The position numbers and the translations under genes are program-made. Source: Gnetum montanum (Eukaryota; Streptophyta; Gnetopsida; Gnetales; Gnetaceae). From it: a DNA stretch of 64,000 nucleotides. How positions within the stretch are numbered: the stretch's first letter is position 1; every line of letters starts with the position of its first letter. Location: contig MNCI01016028.1 in assembly GCA_015680685.1 (NCBI GenBank), forward strand, positions 235,616-299,615. The letters run 5' to 3'. A model generated the notes under the pieces. It was not told where the DNA came from. It searched no databases and saw nothing but the letters and a program-made list of their open reading frames with translations. Shown here one piece after another: positions 35,091 through 45,440 of the stretch.

Positions 35091-37188
35091 CTAATATGGG
35101 ACTCAAAATAACTAATATTATCATCTATATCAAATGCATTATTTTCAATATCATAGAAAATATCATCATTCCTATTATTCAGCTTTTCCAATATTTGTAA
35201 AATTGAAAGCATTAAAAAGGAATGGAAATAATAATCATTACTCTCATCATAAGTAGATAATAACTTGAATCTATGATTGTCCTTATTCAAAATCAAGCTA
35301 TTATGTTCTCCATTAAATATAGGCTTATTATCATAGTTCCATGGTCTACCAAAAATAAGATAAGTAAAATTAATAGGCAATACATGATGAAGAATCCTAT
35401 CATGAAAATATGCAATGGAATACTTAATAAGAAACTACTCCTTAACTTACTTGTGTTGATTCTTCATCATCCAATACACCTTGTATGGACTAGGATGAGG
35501 AATAGTATCTAGATATAGTGACTTAATCACCTTATAAGAAACAACATTTTCTTATGCTCCACCATTAATAAGCACATTCAAAGAATATGCATCAACATTA
35601 TAATAAGTTCTAAAAAAATTATTTCCAAAACATCTTCATTAATACTTACATTACCAATAAAAGTACAACTATTCAACTAACTTAATGATTTACAAAGGTT
35701 TGGTTGAAGTTTTAAGTATATCTTCTTCTTGCATAGTTTAAATTTCTTTACCCTTGAATGCATTCTTCTTTGGCTTAGTATACTTTCATTATTTATGATC
35801 ATATTCACCACAACTATAACACTAATCGTTACCTTGAACTTTACCTCTTGGATATCTTTTTGTTCTTCTTCCTTTCATTAGTGATGTAAATTCCCTTTCT
35901 TTCTTTTAATCATCTTTACTTTCCTCTTTAGATGACTTCTATGACTTATGAGTTTTATAATTCTTATTCTTCTTCTTTTGATCTTTACCTTTCTTTAATC
36001 CAAACTTTTAAATTTTCATTTCAGTTTTAGGATGAAGATCCTAAGCTTCATTAAGAGTATTAGACTCATAAAAGGTTAATTCTTATTGATATTGTACCCT
36101 TAATCTACCAATAAAATTAGAAGCTAGATCACATTCAAACCAATGGACATAAGACTTCTACAAATTATTATAAAACTCAACATAATAATCCTTTACCTTT
36201 TTGTCATCTTTTTAAAGAAATTTCAACTTCTTCATCACTTCATGGTGGTAGGAAGCCTTTTGAAATTTTTTCTTTAACATGAACTCCATAAGTTGTCAAC
36301 TCTCAATAGTTTTGCCATGCTCTTCAACGTATTTAATGCATTATTTATCCCATCATTTATCTACCAATCCTTCTAATTTACTTTCAAAAATATGAATCAT
36401 AGATTCACCAGAATTTTACTCAACAAGAAAATATTTATTCATAGCTCTTAGCCATGAAAGGAAGAAATTTGTATCCTAAATAACTTTGAATATTAGAATA
36501 TCAAAATGTGAAACTCTTAAAGCACTTCTTAGGATTTTCACAAAGCTATCATCATCATTGTCTTCATTAGTATGAATGGAGGAAAATATTTGTTTATATC
36601 TTTAAGATCTAAAGTTTTCTCTTTTTAGAGCTTTTTCATCACTTCTCCTTCTTGATCTAGGCATAGATGTACAATGATTTTCTTATTTAATCATATCTTT
36701 AATTCTTCTAGATATGTTTTTAGAGTCTTGGTGGTTGTTGGTTAATGGCTTAGGAATGACTTCTTTTATTTTAGCTACAAAAGCTTTAAAGAAATCCTTG
36801 AGCTCTTCAAGATCTTATCTAAGCTATTAATTAGTTTTCTTTTTAGGAACCATATCTTCCATAAGACTAAAAGAAAATTCTTAAAGCAATAAAGATGATA
36901 TCCACAAGTGATTTCTAAAGTACATTTAATAATATTCCTTTAATTTAAGGTAAAAATAATAAAACTTTAACACAAAAGTGCAAATATGAAGCAATGCACT
37001 TCAAACATAGCCTTTCAAGAAAATGAGTGTTCAAATATTATAATAGTAACTTAATCACGCAAAGATCAAGGCAATTATTACCAATCTTTGATAATTCAAA
37101 CCCTAAATATGCATAGAGCATAACAGATTCTTCAAAATTCTTTTAAAGATTGATGAAGATTAATAACTCTATGTGGATGCCTCAAAAA
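35091..37188 (-). pseudogene. Outer element gag and protease remnant
   Basis: On the minus strand a zinc knuckle CYSCGEYDHK lies at about 35,833-35,795, then LNSCTFIGNV near 35,680. The protease follows with VLINGGAxENVVSYKVIKSL (35,575-35,520) and a 35,380-35,100 frame containing YLIFGRPWNYDNKPIFNGEH. The last matches the LLLGRPWxxDxxxxHDGxxN block that closes the protease-RT linker in chromoviruses. The nested LTR cuts in shortly after that. Gag core precedes in 35.9-37.1 kb. Shared residues with the nested element show both are close relatives. Confidence 0.8.
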
Positions 37189-37204
37189 CAAGGCTATGAT
37201 ACTA
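37189..37204 (-). promoter_or_regulatory. Primer-binding site of the outer element
   Basis: The minus strand reads TAGTATCATAGCCTTG, the initiator-Met site TGGTATCAGAGCC with two changes, a few bases from the LTR end at 37,211. Confidence 0.75.
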
Positions 37205-37210
37205 ATTTCA

Positions 37211-38052
37211 TGTGGATCTTTCTCACTAGATCCTAAAAGGTTCTATGTTTATACTATTCCAAGAAAATTTAGCTTAGGCAAATAAGAATATAAAGAAATG
37301 GAGAAACTCCTCCTCTATTAGTCAAATCTCAAATGAATAAATACATCAATAATGAGAAGCAAAGCTGAATGCAATTGTTCCAAGTATCATGGAGCTCACA
37401 ATCTTAAGATAAGATAACACTCATGATATTATTCACTTTCTCTTTGGCTACTTTCTTCCTCAAGTACTTTTACTCTTTCTTCTCAATCCTTTCTTAGATA
37501 CTCTTGTCCTTTTTCAGACTCTCTTATCTTTACTTCAAAAATTTAACATTCTTTTATAGATATTGGAATACCTATTGACTTTATTTGACCATTAATCTTC
37601 TATTTAAAATCACACCTCTTTTAAAAATTAGTTTTTCTTAGCGAAGAGTGACTATGATCCATACTCACCTTTGCACTTACTAGACTATGATGAGACTATG
37701 ACCCACAACTTGCTTGCACTAGTAAAATATAGAATATTTCTCTTTTCTTTTAATGTCAATTGTGATTCATAACTCAAGATTGTGACCTTACTATGAATCA
37801 TAGGGATTAGCAACACACTACTTGATATAAGAGACATTTCCTCAAACTATGACTAATTACATCTAGTAGTAGCCTACAACTTCTTACTATGACTAACTAC
37901 GACTCATAGTTGCATCATAGTTGCCTACAAACAAATAGAAACACAATTAAACTACTCTAAAATGGTCTCCAAAACACAAACACTTACTCCTAAGACTCTT
38001 ATGACATCTTGAGATTAGGAAACATAAGAAAAGAAGCGTGATGTCCTCATCA
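37211..38052 (-). repeat. 5' LTR of the outer gypsy element (842 bp)
   Basis: On the minus strand it starts TGATGAGGACATC at 38,052 and ends GATCCACA at 37,211, giving the TG...CA ends of an LTR. Its upper 550 bp align with 27,033-27,582. It is rich in CTATGA/TCATAG inverted words (37,650-37,930). Confidence 0.8.
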
Positions 38053-38839
38053 ATTAGTAGTTATAAGATTTTTATAAAAGTGAGGTAGAGACTTTGTATA
38101 AATTTTTGCACTAGTTTTTGTTAAAGTCTATAAGGAAAGGGATCTTTAATTTGACCTACTTTAATTCTTTAACTATGAAATCATTAAAATAATTGGAATT
38201 GAGACAATGCAAAAACTATGTAAGAAAAAAAATAATGTAAGAGCATATATGGGAATCGAAGGAAAGTGTAGAAGAGTTCTAGAATGAGTGTAAGAATATG
38301 AGGACTTTATGGGAATGAGTATTAACATGTGAGATGAAGGAAAATGTGAGAAATCAACTATGAGAGAACTTTCTTAGAAGAATGAGAGAATAGAATTCCA
38401 TAAGATGACTAAGAGAACTTTAGGACAATAAAGTGGAGAATGCATATAAAAAATAGTACCAAGAAAAATGCCTCTCTCTTAGATTGTAGCATGAGCATGG
38501 AGCATCAAGTTATACAATATTGAGGAAGTGTAAAATGATGAGGCCACTACTACACTCACAAGAATGCTCATGAATGAGTACTCCTCTACTCACCAATTAA
38601 GGCTACTAAAGTGATGAAAGCATCTTGAACACCACTCTATCAATACATGAATCAACAATAATGAATTTAAAGACTCCACTTAGTCACTACTTTGTTATCA
38701 TACCTATGTGTACATTATTTTCTAATGTCTATGCACATTGATACATAACTCCTAATCAACATGGAGTATGATCACCTAAGAGATCAACAAGATGCATAAC
38801 ATAAAAGTGATATCTTCTAGCTGAGAATACAATAATACA

Positions 38840-39477
38840 CTTATACACTATATAATTTCCAAAAATTCCTCCTTTAGGATGTAATTTGTGGAATTCTTAG
38901 GATCTTCTTCTTCAAATTTTTTCATGTTAATGATCTTCAAAAGATAGTCAATATTGAATTCTTGAAGAGACTTAATGAAGAGATTTACTAGTTGATTACT
39001 TGTTAAGATATATGTAGGCAAGATGTTATCCTCCTTCACTTATATGTTAATTAATTAATACTTGATATCTACATGTTTGGACCTTTCATGCATCATGTGT
39101 TTCTTGGACAATTGGATGATTTTTTTTATTATTAATGAAAATATCAATGAGAAAAGTAATTTGAAAGATTAATTAAGTTATGATTTTTTTCAACCAAAGG
39201 ATATGTTGTACACAATCTACCATGGTCATAAACTTAACTTCACAAGATAATAACATAATTAATATTTGCTTCTTGCTCTTCCAATAGATGGCATTAATTT
39301 CATAAAGGATGATGCTTCCAATTGTAGATTTTCTTTTTTTCATCATCTACTCTCCAATTAGCATTACTAAGGGCATGAAATATTCCATTATCTTTGAAAC
39401 ATTTAATGGAGAATTCTAGGGTGGTCTTTAAATATATCATTATATGATTCAAGACACTAATGTATGTTTGCCTTAGA
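38840..39477 (-). pseudogene. Copia RNase H remnant
   Basis: Minus 39,477-39,300 reads QTYISVLNHIMIYLKTTLEF and then SNANWRVDDEKKKIYNW, matching the HWxAxKRxLRYLKGT...DADWAGDxDDRKSTSG block with altered catalytic residues. Minus 39,039-38,848 reads YILTSNQLVNLFIKSLQEFN, matching TxxQxADxFTKxLxxxxF at the domain end. It is the copia RNase H C-terminal half, continuous with 44,143 onward once the insertion is removed. Confidence 0.8.
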
Positions 39478-39482
39478 TCTTG
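39478..39482. repeat. Target-site duplication, left
   Basis: TCTTG immediately outside the LTR start. An identical TCTTG lies at 44,138-44,142. It is part of copia coding sequence. Confidence 0.85.
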
Positions 39483-39814
39483 TGATATGTAGCTCCCATG
39501 GATTCCACACTCCAAGCTCTCTTAAAGTCATAAAATAGCAAATTGAACAAGAAAAATGAAACTGAAAGCTTTATTCTTACTCAAATTGAGAAATTACAGT
39601 TGAAAGAAAGCATAATTCCCAAGGAAAAACAAGAGATTCAATTCAACTCTTAAACACTCAATCAAAGCAATCAAACACTCACAAGGATGATCATAAAGAC
39701 ACCATACCAAGATTCTATCTCTCTCTCTACTCTTCTCTCAACTTCCTACACTCTCTCTTTCTCTCTCTAGACTCTGTGTTGACTCTCTTCACCAAATTGA
39801 AGGCCTAAGAGATC

Positions 39815-39822
39815 TATTTATA
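39815..39822 (-). promoter_or_regulatory. TATA box in the 3' LTR
   Basis: The minus strand reads GGTATAAATAGATC. The equivalent place in the 5' LTR (about 43,756-43,766) reads GTACAAATGG, so the promoter copy that should drive the element is damaged while the 3' copy is intact. Confidence 0.65.
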
Positions 39823-39889
39823 CCTTTTCCCCTATCTCTTCATCTTATCTCCAATTTACTATCCAATTAAATGTTCTTTAAAATTTGTG

Positions 39890-39995
39890 AAAGACATCTT
39901 TAAAAAATAGGATATGTCTCTTCCAAGTGTAGAAGTTATCAAAGTAGATGTCTTTGAGATGTAGTAGACATCTAATATGTAGTGTAGATGTCTAT
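39890..39995 (-). promoter_or_regulatory. AGACATCT/AGATGTCT motif cluster upstream of the LTR TATA box
   Basis: Five copies of the octamer or a one-base variant lie 70-175 bp upstream of the TATA box on the minus strand. They are repeated at the same places in the other LTR (43,845-43,945). Several extend to TGTCTC, the classic auxin response element core. Function is inferred only. Confidence 0.45.
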
Positions 39996-40190
39996 CTTGC
40001 CAAGGTCAAGGTTAAATAAGCTTTTCTTGAGGCTTGGAATCTTCTAACACCTCCAAATAAGTCCCCATAGCCCCTAGAACATACTAAAGTAATCAAAATA
40101 GGCCCAAAAGACTTCCAAAAATGCCAAAAATATAGGGAAAGATCCCATGAATGGAGAGATGTTAGTTTGTCTTCTTTGATGTCCACATCA

Positions 40191-40205
40191 GCACCCTCAT
40201 TCTTT
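40191..40205 (-). promoter_or_regulatory. Polypurine tract of the pol-less element
   Basis: The minus strand reads AAAGAATGAGGGTGC directly before the TGATGTGG start of the 3' LTR. It is purine-rich with one C and one T interruption near the end, acceptable for an old copy. Confidence 0.55.
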
Positions 40206-40599
40206 AGAAGACTCTTGATTCTCACACAAGATGCCTTTACACTTGAAGTAGCTATTGGCTCCTCACATAGGCCACAATTCACACAACTAAATCATAACAC
40301 ACATGGATTGGTTAGAGCTCACAACATTTTGTCTCTACCATGCAAACTTATTTCATAAAAACATAAACACACAACACATTATATGCATCACACACAAACA
40401 CATACACAAATTTTTTTTGCTTACATTACAATGGAGAAATTCATAAAAGAAGAGTGGATATGGTCTTTGCCCTCAAAGGCTTCACCATGTTTCCATTTGC
40501 AAAGCACCAAATCCCATGTGTTTCTTCCATGACCTACAACAAAAAAAGATTAAGGAAATTCAAAAGGATTAGGTCTCCTCAAACCAATTTCCCTTCTTC

Positions 40600-41760
40600 C
40601 ATCCTATTTCCTATTCTTCACCTTCTTCTTCTTGGTGTTTGAAAGACTACCACTTAGCTTCCCTTCACCATCTTTATCACAATGTAGATTTTCTTCATGC
40701 TGCTCATCCATTTTACAGCCAAGACAATCAAGGTCATCAACACCTTTGACAACTTCATCTTTTTCATAATGCATAGAAAACATCTCCAATTTCTAGAAAA
40801 TCATATCATTATCAATTTCTTTAACAACATCAATAATGATCTTTCTACTATGACTACCACTATAGCCATCATTATCCCATACAAAATAAAATTCATTACC
40901 ATTATTAGCTTTGCTCTCACTAACAATGGCATCAAAAATCACATTGTTCTAATCACTTACGACATGATTCAAAATTTCATCAAAATCATCACAATGATCA
41001 TGATTCTCATCATCAAAATTGAACAAACCACTACCAATTTGAAGTGAAAAACTAGCATCCATCACACTAGCTTCAACATGAGAGACATTACTATGATCAA
41101 TAAGGTAAATATCATACTTACTTACCTCTTCATGGCTTCTCCCATCCAATTTTTGTTCAACTTGAACTTCAACATATGGATATCCAAACTCTTCAAAGCT
41201 TTAAGGTTTTAGATCCCAAATAGGAGTTCCCAATTCCAATGGCTTCTCCTCTTAAAAGGAATCATCAACAAGCTCTTCATGCCATTTTGGAGATACCAGC
41301 TCAAAAGGTAAACTCTCCTCCATGGATTTAACATAATTTTCATTAGGAAAATCATCAAATAAATCATTCTTCCACATAAATTGGCTAGAAGATTCACTTA
41401 TCTCCCATGGGATAGCCTTAACTTGGCTTAGAATCTCCTTTCCCTTGCCATAAGGTATAGAAAAATTCCAAAAAGTATGAGAATCATACCTTCTAGTAAT
41501 GCTCTTAATCCTTCTTGGAGAAATCCCTTGATCTTTAGAACTCCTTTGGCTCGGATCCTTCACCTTCCATAACTCATGAGGTAGGAACTCTCCTTGATTA
41601 GCAACATACATCATCTTGAACTTTGAAGATCTTTTGGTCTCTTTGATGAAGTCCTTGGTTTTCTTCCTTGAAACCTTTGAGTATTGAGCATTCATTTGCT
41701 CAATAAGAGATATTTGAGAACTCATTTTATTATTTATCTCTCCTTCATTAGATCTTTCTT
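40600..41760 (-). pseudogene. Unrecognised C-terminal ORF in place of pol
   Basis: It is the same frame as gag. The longest uninterrupted part (41,725-41,252, 157 codons) starts MSSQISLIEQMNAQYSKVSR, is rich in Lys/Ser, and ends with an acidic FELVSPKWHEELVDDSF. After two stops it continues DGRSHEEVSKYDIYLIDHS and an Asp/His-rich FDDENHDHCDDFDEILNHVV (41,149-40,949). It then goes on to 40,789-40,604 with CLGCKMDEQHEENLHCDKDG. No retropepsin, RT, RNase H or integrase motif is visible. I do not recognise a family. Stops here are all one C-to-T or G-to-A step from CAA, CAG or TGG, so the frame was once continuous. Confidence 0.7.
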
Positions 41761-43069
41761 CTTCCTCATTTTCTTAATTAACATTTACATATCCCATAAA
41801 AATGCAAGAATTAATTTTTGTTGCATCTTCAATCATAAAAGGTCTAACTTCATTGGAGGATTCTTCCTTTTCTAAGATTTGGAGTTTATTTTTCTTAGAA
41901 ACATTTGGCTTATTACACTCCCATTAGTTGTATCTCTTTTTACCACAATTGATGCATTGAAGTATGGAGGCATAACCATTTCCTTGAACCTTTCCATTCT
42001 TAGAGTAGTCCTTCTTGGAATCTTGGCACTTGATCTTCTCTTGCTTTTCATTGGTGTCTTCCTTGGCATTTCCATTCTCCTTGGCTTCTTTCTCACTTTG
42101 AAAAGTTTTGGAGTTCTTTCCCTTAGAAGATTTAGAACCTCTAGTGTAGCCTTGATGTTTATTCTCAATCTTAAGAACTAATTCAAAAGCCTCATCTAAT
42201 GTTTGGGGCTCATAAAAGGTTAGCTGTTGTTAATACTTCCTTTGAAGTCCTCCTTGAAGGTTAGATGATTGTTCATAAGCATCCCAATGAACTTTTTCAA
42301 GTTGGAAATAATTAAAAAATTTCATGTATTAGTCCTTCATACTCTTATTACCTTGCCCTAGGTTCATCAATTTTTTGATGGCCTCTTGTCTATGCTGAGT
42401 CTTCTCAAATTTTTGCTTGAGCATGAACTACACTAAAGATCAATTTTTGATAGGAGTATCATTGTTCACCTTGTAAAAATGACTTTCCTTTTCCAATCAT
42501 ACAAGTGCTATGCCTTCCAATTTGGTTTAAGCAAAAGACACCTTTTGATGATTTTCCACATCTTCAAGTTCAAAGTACTTGTTAATCATTTTTAGCCAAG
42601 AGAGAAAAGCATGAGTTCCTTCCATACCATTGAAGGATTTGGATTCAACATGAAGCATCCTTGAAGCATGTCTAAAATATTTTGCAAGATTGAGTTCAAT
42701 TCCTTCACCTTGCTTCTTTTGAGGCTTAGAAGGAAGTTCCTTTTTCCCTTTCCCAGTAAAATTAAAGCCTTGGGACTTATTTTCAACACTAGAAGCATGA
42801 ATAAAAACATCATTTGGAGCTTCTCCTTCTCCCAAGTATTCATCCTCAAAAGGAATATAATCTTCAAGGGATGACATTGAGGAATGTCTTAAAGAATACC
42901 ATGGTGAAGAATTGCATGACTTGTACCCTTACTTGGATGCTTTTGGTGAAGTAGCATATCCTTTGCTCTCTCCAAGCTTTTCAATTTTCTCTACAATTAG
43001 TTTGAGAGAATTTCTCATATCATCCATGTCTCTTAACAAAGCTTGAATAGTTTTCTTCTTTGAAGACAT
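41760..43069 (-). pseudogene. Gag of the pol-less element
   Basis: ATG at 43,069 starts MSSKKKTIQALLRDMDDMRN, a coiled N-terminus. The gag core follows at 42,680-42,300 (FNGMEGTHAFLSWLKMINKY, then LEGIALV, FMLKQKFEK, MNLGQGNKSMKD). This matches the FxGxxxPxxFxxWxxxxExxF...LxxxAxxWW...QxxxxSVxxY plan of chromovirus gag. The zinc knuckle CINCGKKRYNxWEC is at about 41,968-41,920, with His changed to Tyr. About nine in-frame stops are present, all explained by deamination. It would package element RNA. Confidence 0.8.
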
Positions 43070-43413
43070 GATGGAAATTAATCTAAAAGGAAATTTTCAC
43101 CAAATTCTACAAGGAAAGTTAAAAGTTTTCTTAATTTTTCAAGGAATGAGATAAGAAATTCTCAAATCTTAAGAGAAATAAGGATAAGATCTTCAAACCC
43201 TAGCTATTAAAAGCCAGTGGGTGTTAAATTTCACAATTATCTTCCAATTATTGAAAGATATGATAAACTTAGGAATCAAAGGGAAATTTTAAAATCCTAG
43301 GATGAGTAGAACAAGTAGCAAGAGAGAATTCATTCAAGATTGAGAATTTTGAGTGATTCTTTGCAATTGAGATGAGAATTATCCACTTGAATGCAATTGT
43401 CTTCAATTCCAAG

Positions 43414-43427
43414 TTTCTCTAATACCA
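43414..43427 (-). promoter_or_regulatory. Primer-binding site of the pol-less element
   Basis: The minus strand reads TGGTATTAGAGAAA, matching initiator-Met TGGTATCAGAGC except for few changes. It sits six bases from the 5' LTR end. Confidence 0.75.
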
Positions 43428-43433
43428 ATTTAA

Positions 43434-44137
43434 TGAGGATATCCCATGGATTCCACAATCCAAGCTCTCTTAAAGTCACAAAGTAGAAAATTAAACAAGA
43501 AAAAGGAAAATGAAAGGTTTATTATTGCTAAAATTTAGAAATTATGGCTAAAAGGAAGCATAATTCCCAAGGATAGATAAGAGATTTAATCCAACTCTCA
43601 CACACTCAATCAAAGTAATCACACACTCACAAGAATGATCATGATAAGATTTTATCTCTCTCTCTCTCTCTACTCTTCTCTCAACTCCCTACACTCTATC
43701 TTTCTCTCTATAGACTTCCTTCTAACTCCCTTCATCAAATTGAAGGCCTAAGAGGTCCATTTGTACATCTTCTTCCTATATCTTCATCTTCCCTCCAATT
43801 TATTATTCAACTAAATTTTCATTAAAATTTGTGGAAGATGTCTTTGAGAAACATGAGATGTCTCTCTCGAGTGCAAAACTTATCGAAGTAGACATCTTTG
43901 AAATGTAGTAGATGTCTAATATGTAGTGTAGATGTCTATCCTACTAGGGTCATAGTTAAAGATGTTTGTTTTGAGGCCTAGAAACTTTAGACACCTCCTC
44001 TAGATAAGTCCCCATAACCCCTAGAACATTCTAAAGTCATCAAAATAGGCCCAAATGACTCCCAAACATGCTAAAGCTCCAAGGAAATATCCCATTAATG
44101 GAGAGATGTTACTTTGGCTTGTTTGATGTCCACATCA
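43434..44137 (-). repeat. 5' LTR of the pol-less element (704 bp)
   Basis: The minus strand begins TGATGTGGACATC at 44,137 and ends ATCCTCA at 43,434. It is the partner of 39,483-40,190 with visible divergence and a longer (TC)n run near 43,650. The motif cluster at 43,845-43,945 is conserved; the TATA box is not. Confidence 0.9.
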
Positions 44138-44142
44138 TCTTG
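44138..44142. repeat. Target-site duplication, right
   Basis: TCTTG directly after the LTR end tccacatca, identical to 39,478-39,482. Five bases is the usual length for LTR retrotransposons. Confidence 0.85.
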
Positions 44143-45440
44143 CATAAACTTTGATGAATAAGATGTTAAAAATTCAAGATCAAATCTAAAGTGACAAAGA
44201 TATCTTAAGGATCAAACCATGTTTCTATGAAGAGAGACCTCAACAAAAGGATTATCATATTTTCTTTAGAGTTTGCAATGAAGAGGGAGAGGAGTGGATG
44301 TTGTCCTTGCATCCTTCAAGCCATAGTTTCAATCAAAAATTCTAAATATTTTCTTTAATACCTTCATCTTAATCTACCTAAATCCATAGAAAATATTTGA
44401 GAATAGTAAGATCATTTATCTTAAATTCCTAATGTCTAAAATCATTCCTAATGTCTAAAATCATTTGTTTATTACTTGGTAGGAAGACTACCTCATCAAC
44501 ATAAAAGGAAATCATGATTACATCATTTTGAACATGTGTAAAATAAATATTAGGCTCGAATAACCACACTTTGTAGCAATTATTAAGAGAGTATTCATTG
44601 ATTCTATGATTCAGGCCCTTGTAGCTTACTTAAAATCATAGAAAGCCTTGTGAAGTTTGCATTCCTTGTCTTCATATCCTTGAACTTCAAAACCTTTAGG
44701 TTATAAGATATAGACCTCTTATTTTAGTGTTCCATTTAATAAAGTAAAATAGCATCCATTTGATATAATTTTACATTAAGATAAGAATTAATTGAAACTA
44801 GTAGCTTAATAGTTTTAAGCCTTGTAATTTGAGTAAAAATTTCTTCATAGTGTATGTGTTTTTTCTAATTGAAACCTCTTGTTATCAACCTTTATTTGAT
44901 GGACTATTATATTTTGATTCTCATAATAGTTAGTATTAAAAACTATTTTTTATGTTAATTTTTTTCTTTCTTTTAGGCTTATTTACCAATGATTAAGTTT
45001 CATTTTTCATAATAAAATCATACTTCCTTTGCATAGCTTCTTTTCAACATACCTTTTTCTTTTGATTTTTTTCACACTTTATGGTTCAAGATGAAGTGTT
45101 TCATATGCTACATTGGCTGTAGCTTGGTATCTTGTAAATCATATTTTGAAGTTATGGTTTAGTATTTGTAATGAAGTATAATCCTTTTCAATCATTGTTC
45201 TTAATGCTTGTTGCTACTTCTCTTGGATAGTCTCTTGACTATTGTCCTTTTTGTTGTAGAAGAAGTCAAACCCTAAGGTTTACTCATCAAACATAAAATG
45301 TCTTGAACAATACCACTTCTTCTCAAGTGAATCAAAAAACTTCTATCCATTGGACTTTGCATCATAATCAAAGAAGACATATTTTCTACCTTTATCATTA
45401 AGCTTTCTAATAAAATAATTTGGAATAATAGACACAACCA
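44143..45440 (-). pseudogene. Copia reverse transcriptase remnant
   Basis: The YVDD box is seen at about 44,510-44,480 as ISFYVDEVVFLPSNKQMI, with the second Asp changed to Glu. A KYFLWI segment follows, matching LKYFLGIEV. Closer to the insertion, LNFLTSYSSKFMQD continues into the RNase H half beyond it. Upstream (45.4-45.3 kb) is KLNDKGRKYVFFDYDAKSNG, the KLDxKSxKCIFVGY segment that links integrase to RT. Stops are frequent. Confidence 0.8.

Larger units (their letters stand above)
27000..38052 (-). mobile_element. Outer gypsy element lacking visible RT and integrase
   Basis: A 3' LTR (27,000-27,582) and a 5' LTR (37,211-38,052) align over roughly 550 bp (27,033 aligns with 37,497) and both end ...gtcctcatca. 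On the minus strand there is an initiator-Met type primer site next to the 5' LTR and a polypurine tract next to the 3' LTR. The internal part is split by the nested element 28,176-35,090. What is left, 35,091-37,210 and 27,583-28,175, holds gag, a zinc knuckle and protease but no RT, RNase H or integrase that I can see. It was either internally deleted before the insertion or was non-autonomous. Confidence 0.75.
39483..40190 (-). repeat. 3' LTR of the pol-less element (708 bp)
   Basis: It matches 43,434-44,137 throughout: cccatggattccaca near the low end, a CT-rich microsatellite (about 39,717-39,770), caaattgaaggcctaagag, and gatgtccacatca at the high end. Minus-strand ends are TGATGTGGAC and a CA terminus. 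It retains a good TATA box. Confidence 0.9.
39483..44137 (-). mobile_element. Gag-plus-novel-ORF LTR retrotransposon without pol
   Basis: Complete structure: LTRs 39,483-40,190 and 43,434-44,137, 5-bp target duplications TCTTG on both sides, primer site, polypurine tract. The 3.2-kb interior carries, on the minus strand, one frame from 43,069 to about 40,604 (roughly 820 codons, interrupted by about 14 stops). Its first half is a chromovirus-like gag with zinc knuckle. Its second half is unlike protease, RT or integrase. Close to the gag/protease border a KINSCIFMGYVN stretch matches LNSCTFTGNVN in the nested chromovirus, after which the sequences part. It would depend on another element for reverse transcription and integration. 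Confidence 0.9.

Noticed and set aside
28171-35095. Clean target-site duplication for the nested chromovirus
   Set aside because: The flanks gcata and ctaat do not match. Shifting the borders gives possible atatg matches, but that needs LTR ends that do not align between the two LTRs.
39992-40282. 96-codon minus frame crossing the polypurine tract into the 3' LTR
   Set aside because: It spans non-coding replication signals. The in-frame position continues the long ORF frame, but it is past several stops, so I treat it as incidental.
41879-42181. 100-codon plus-strand hydrophobic frame
   Set aside because: It is the antisense shadow of the Lys-rich gag tail and zinc knuckle of the pol-less element; hydrophobicity is a by-product of reading Lys/Glu codons backwards.
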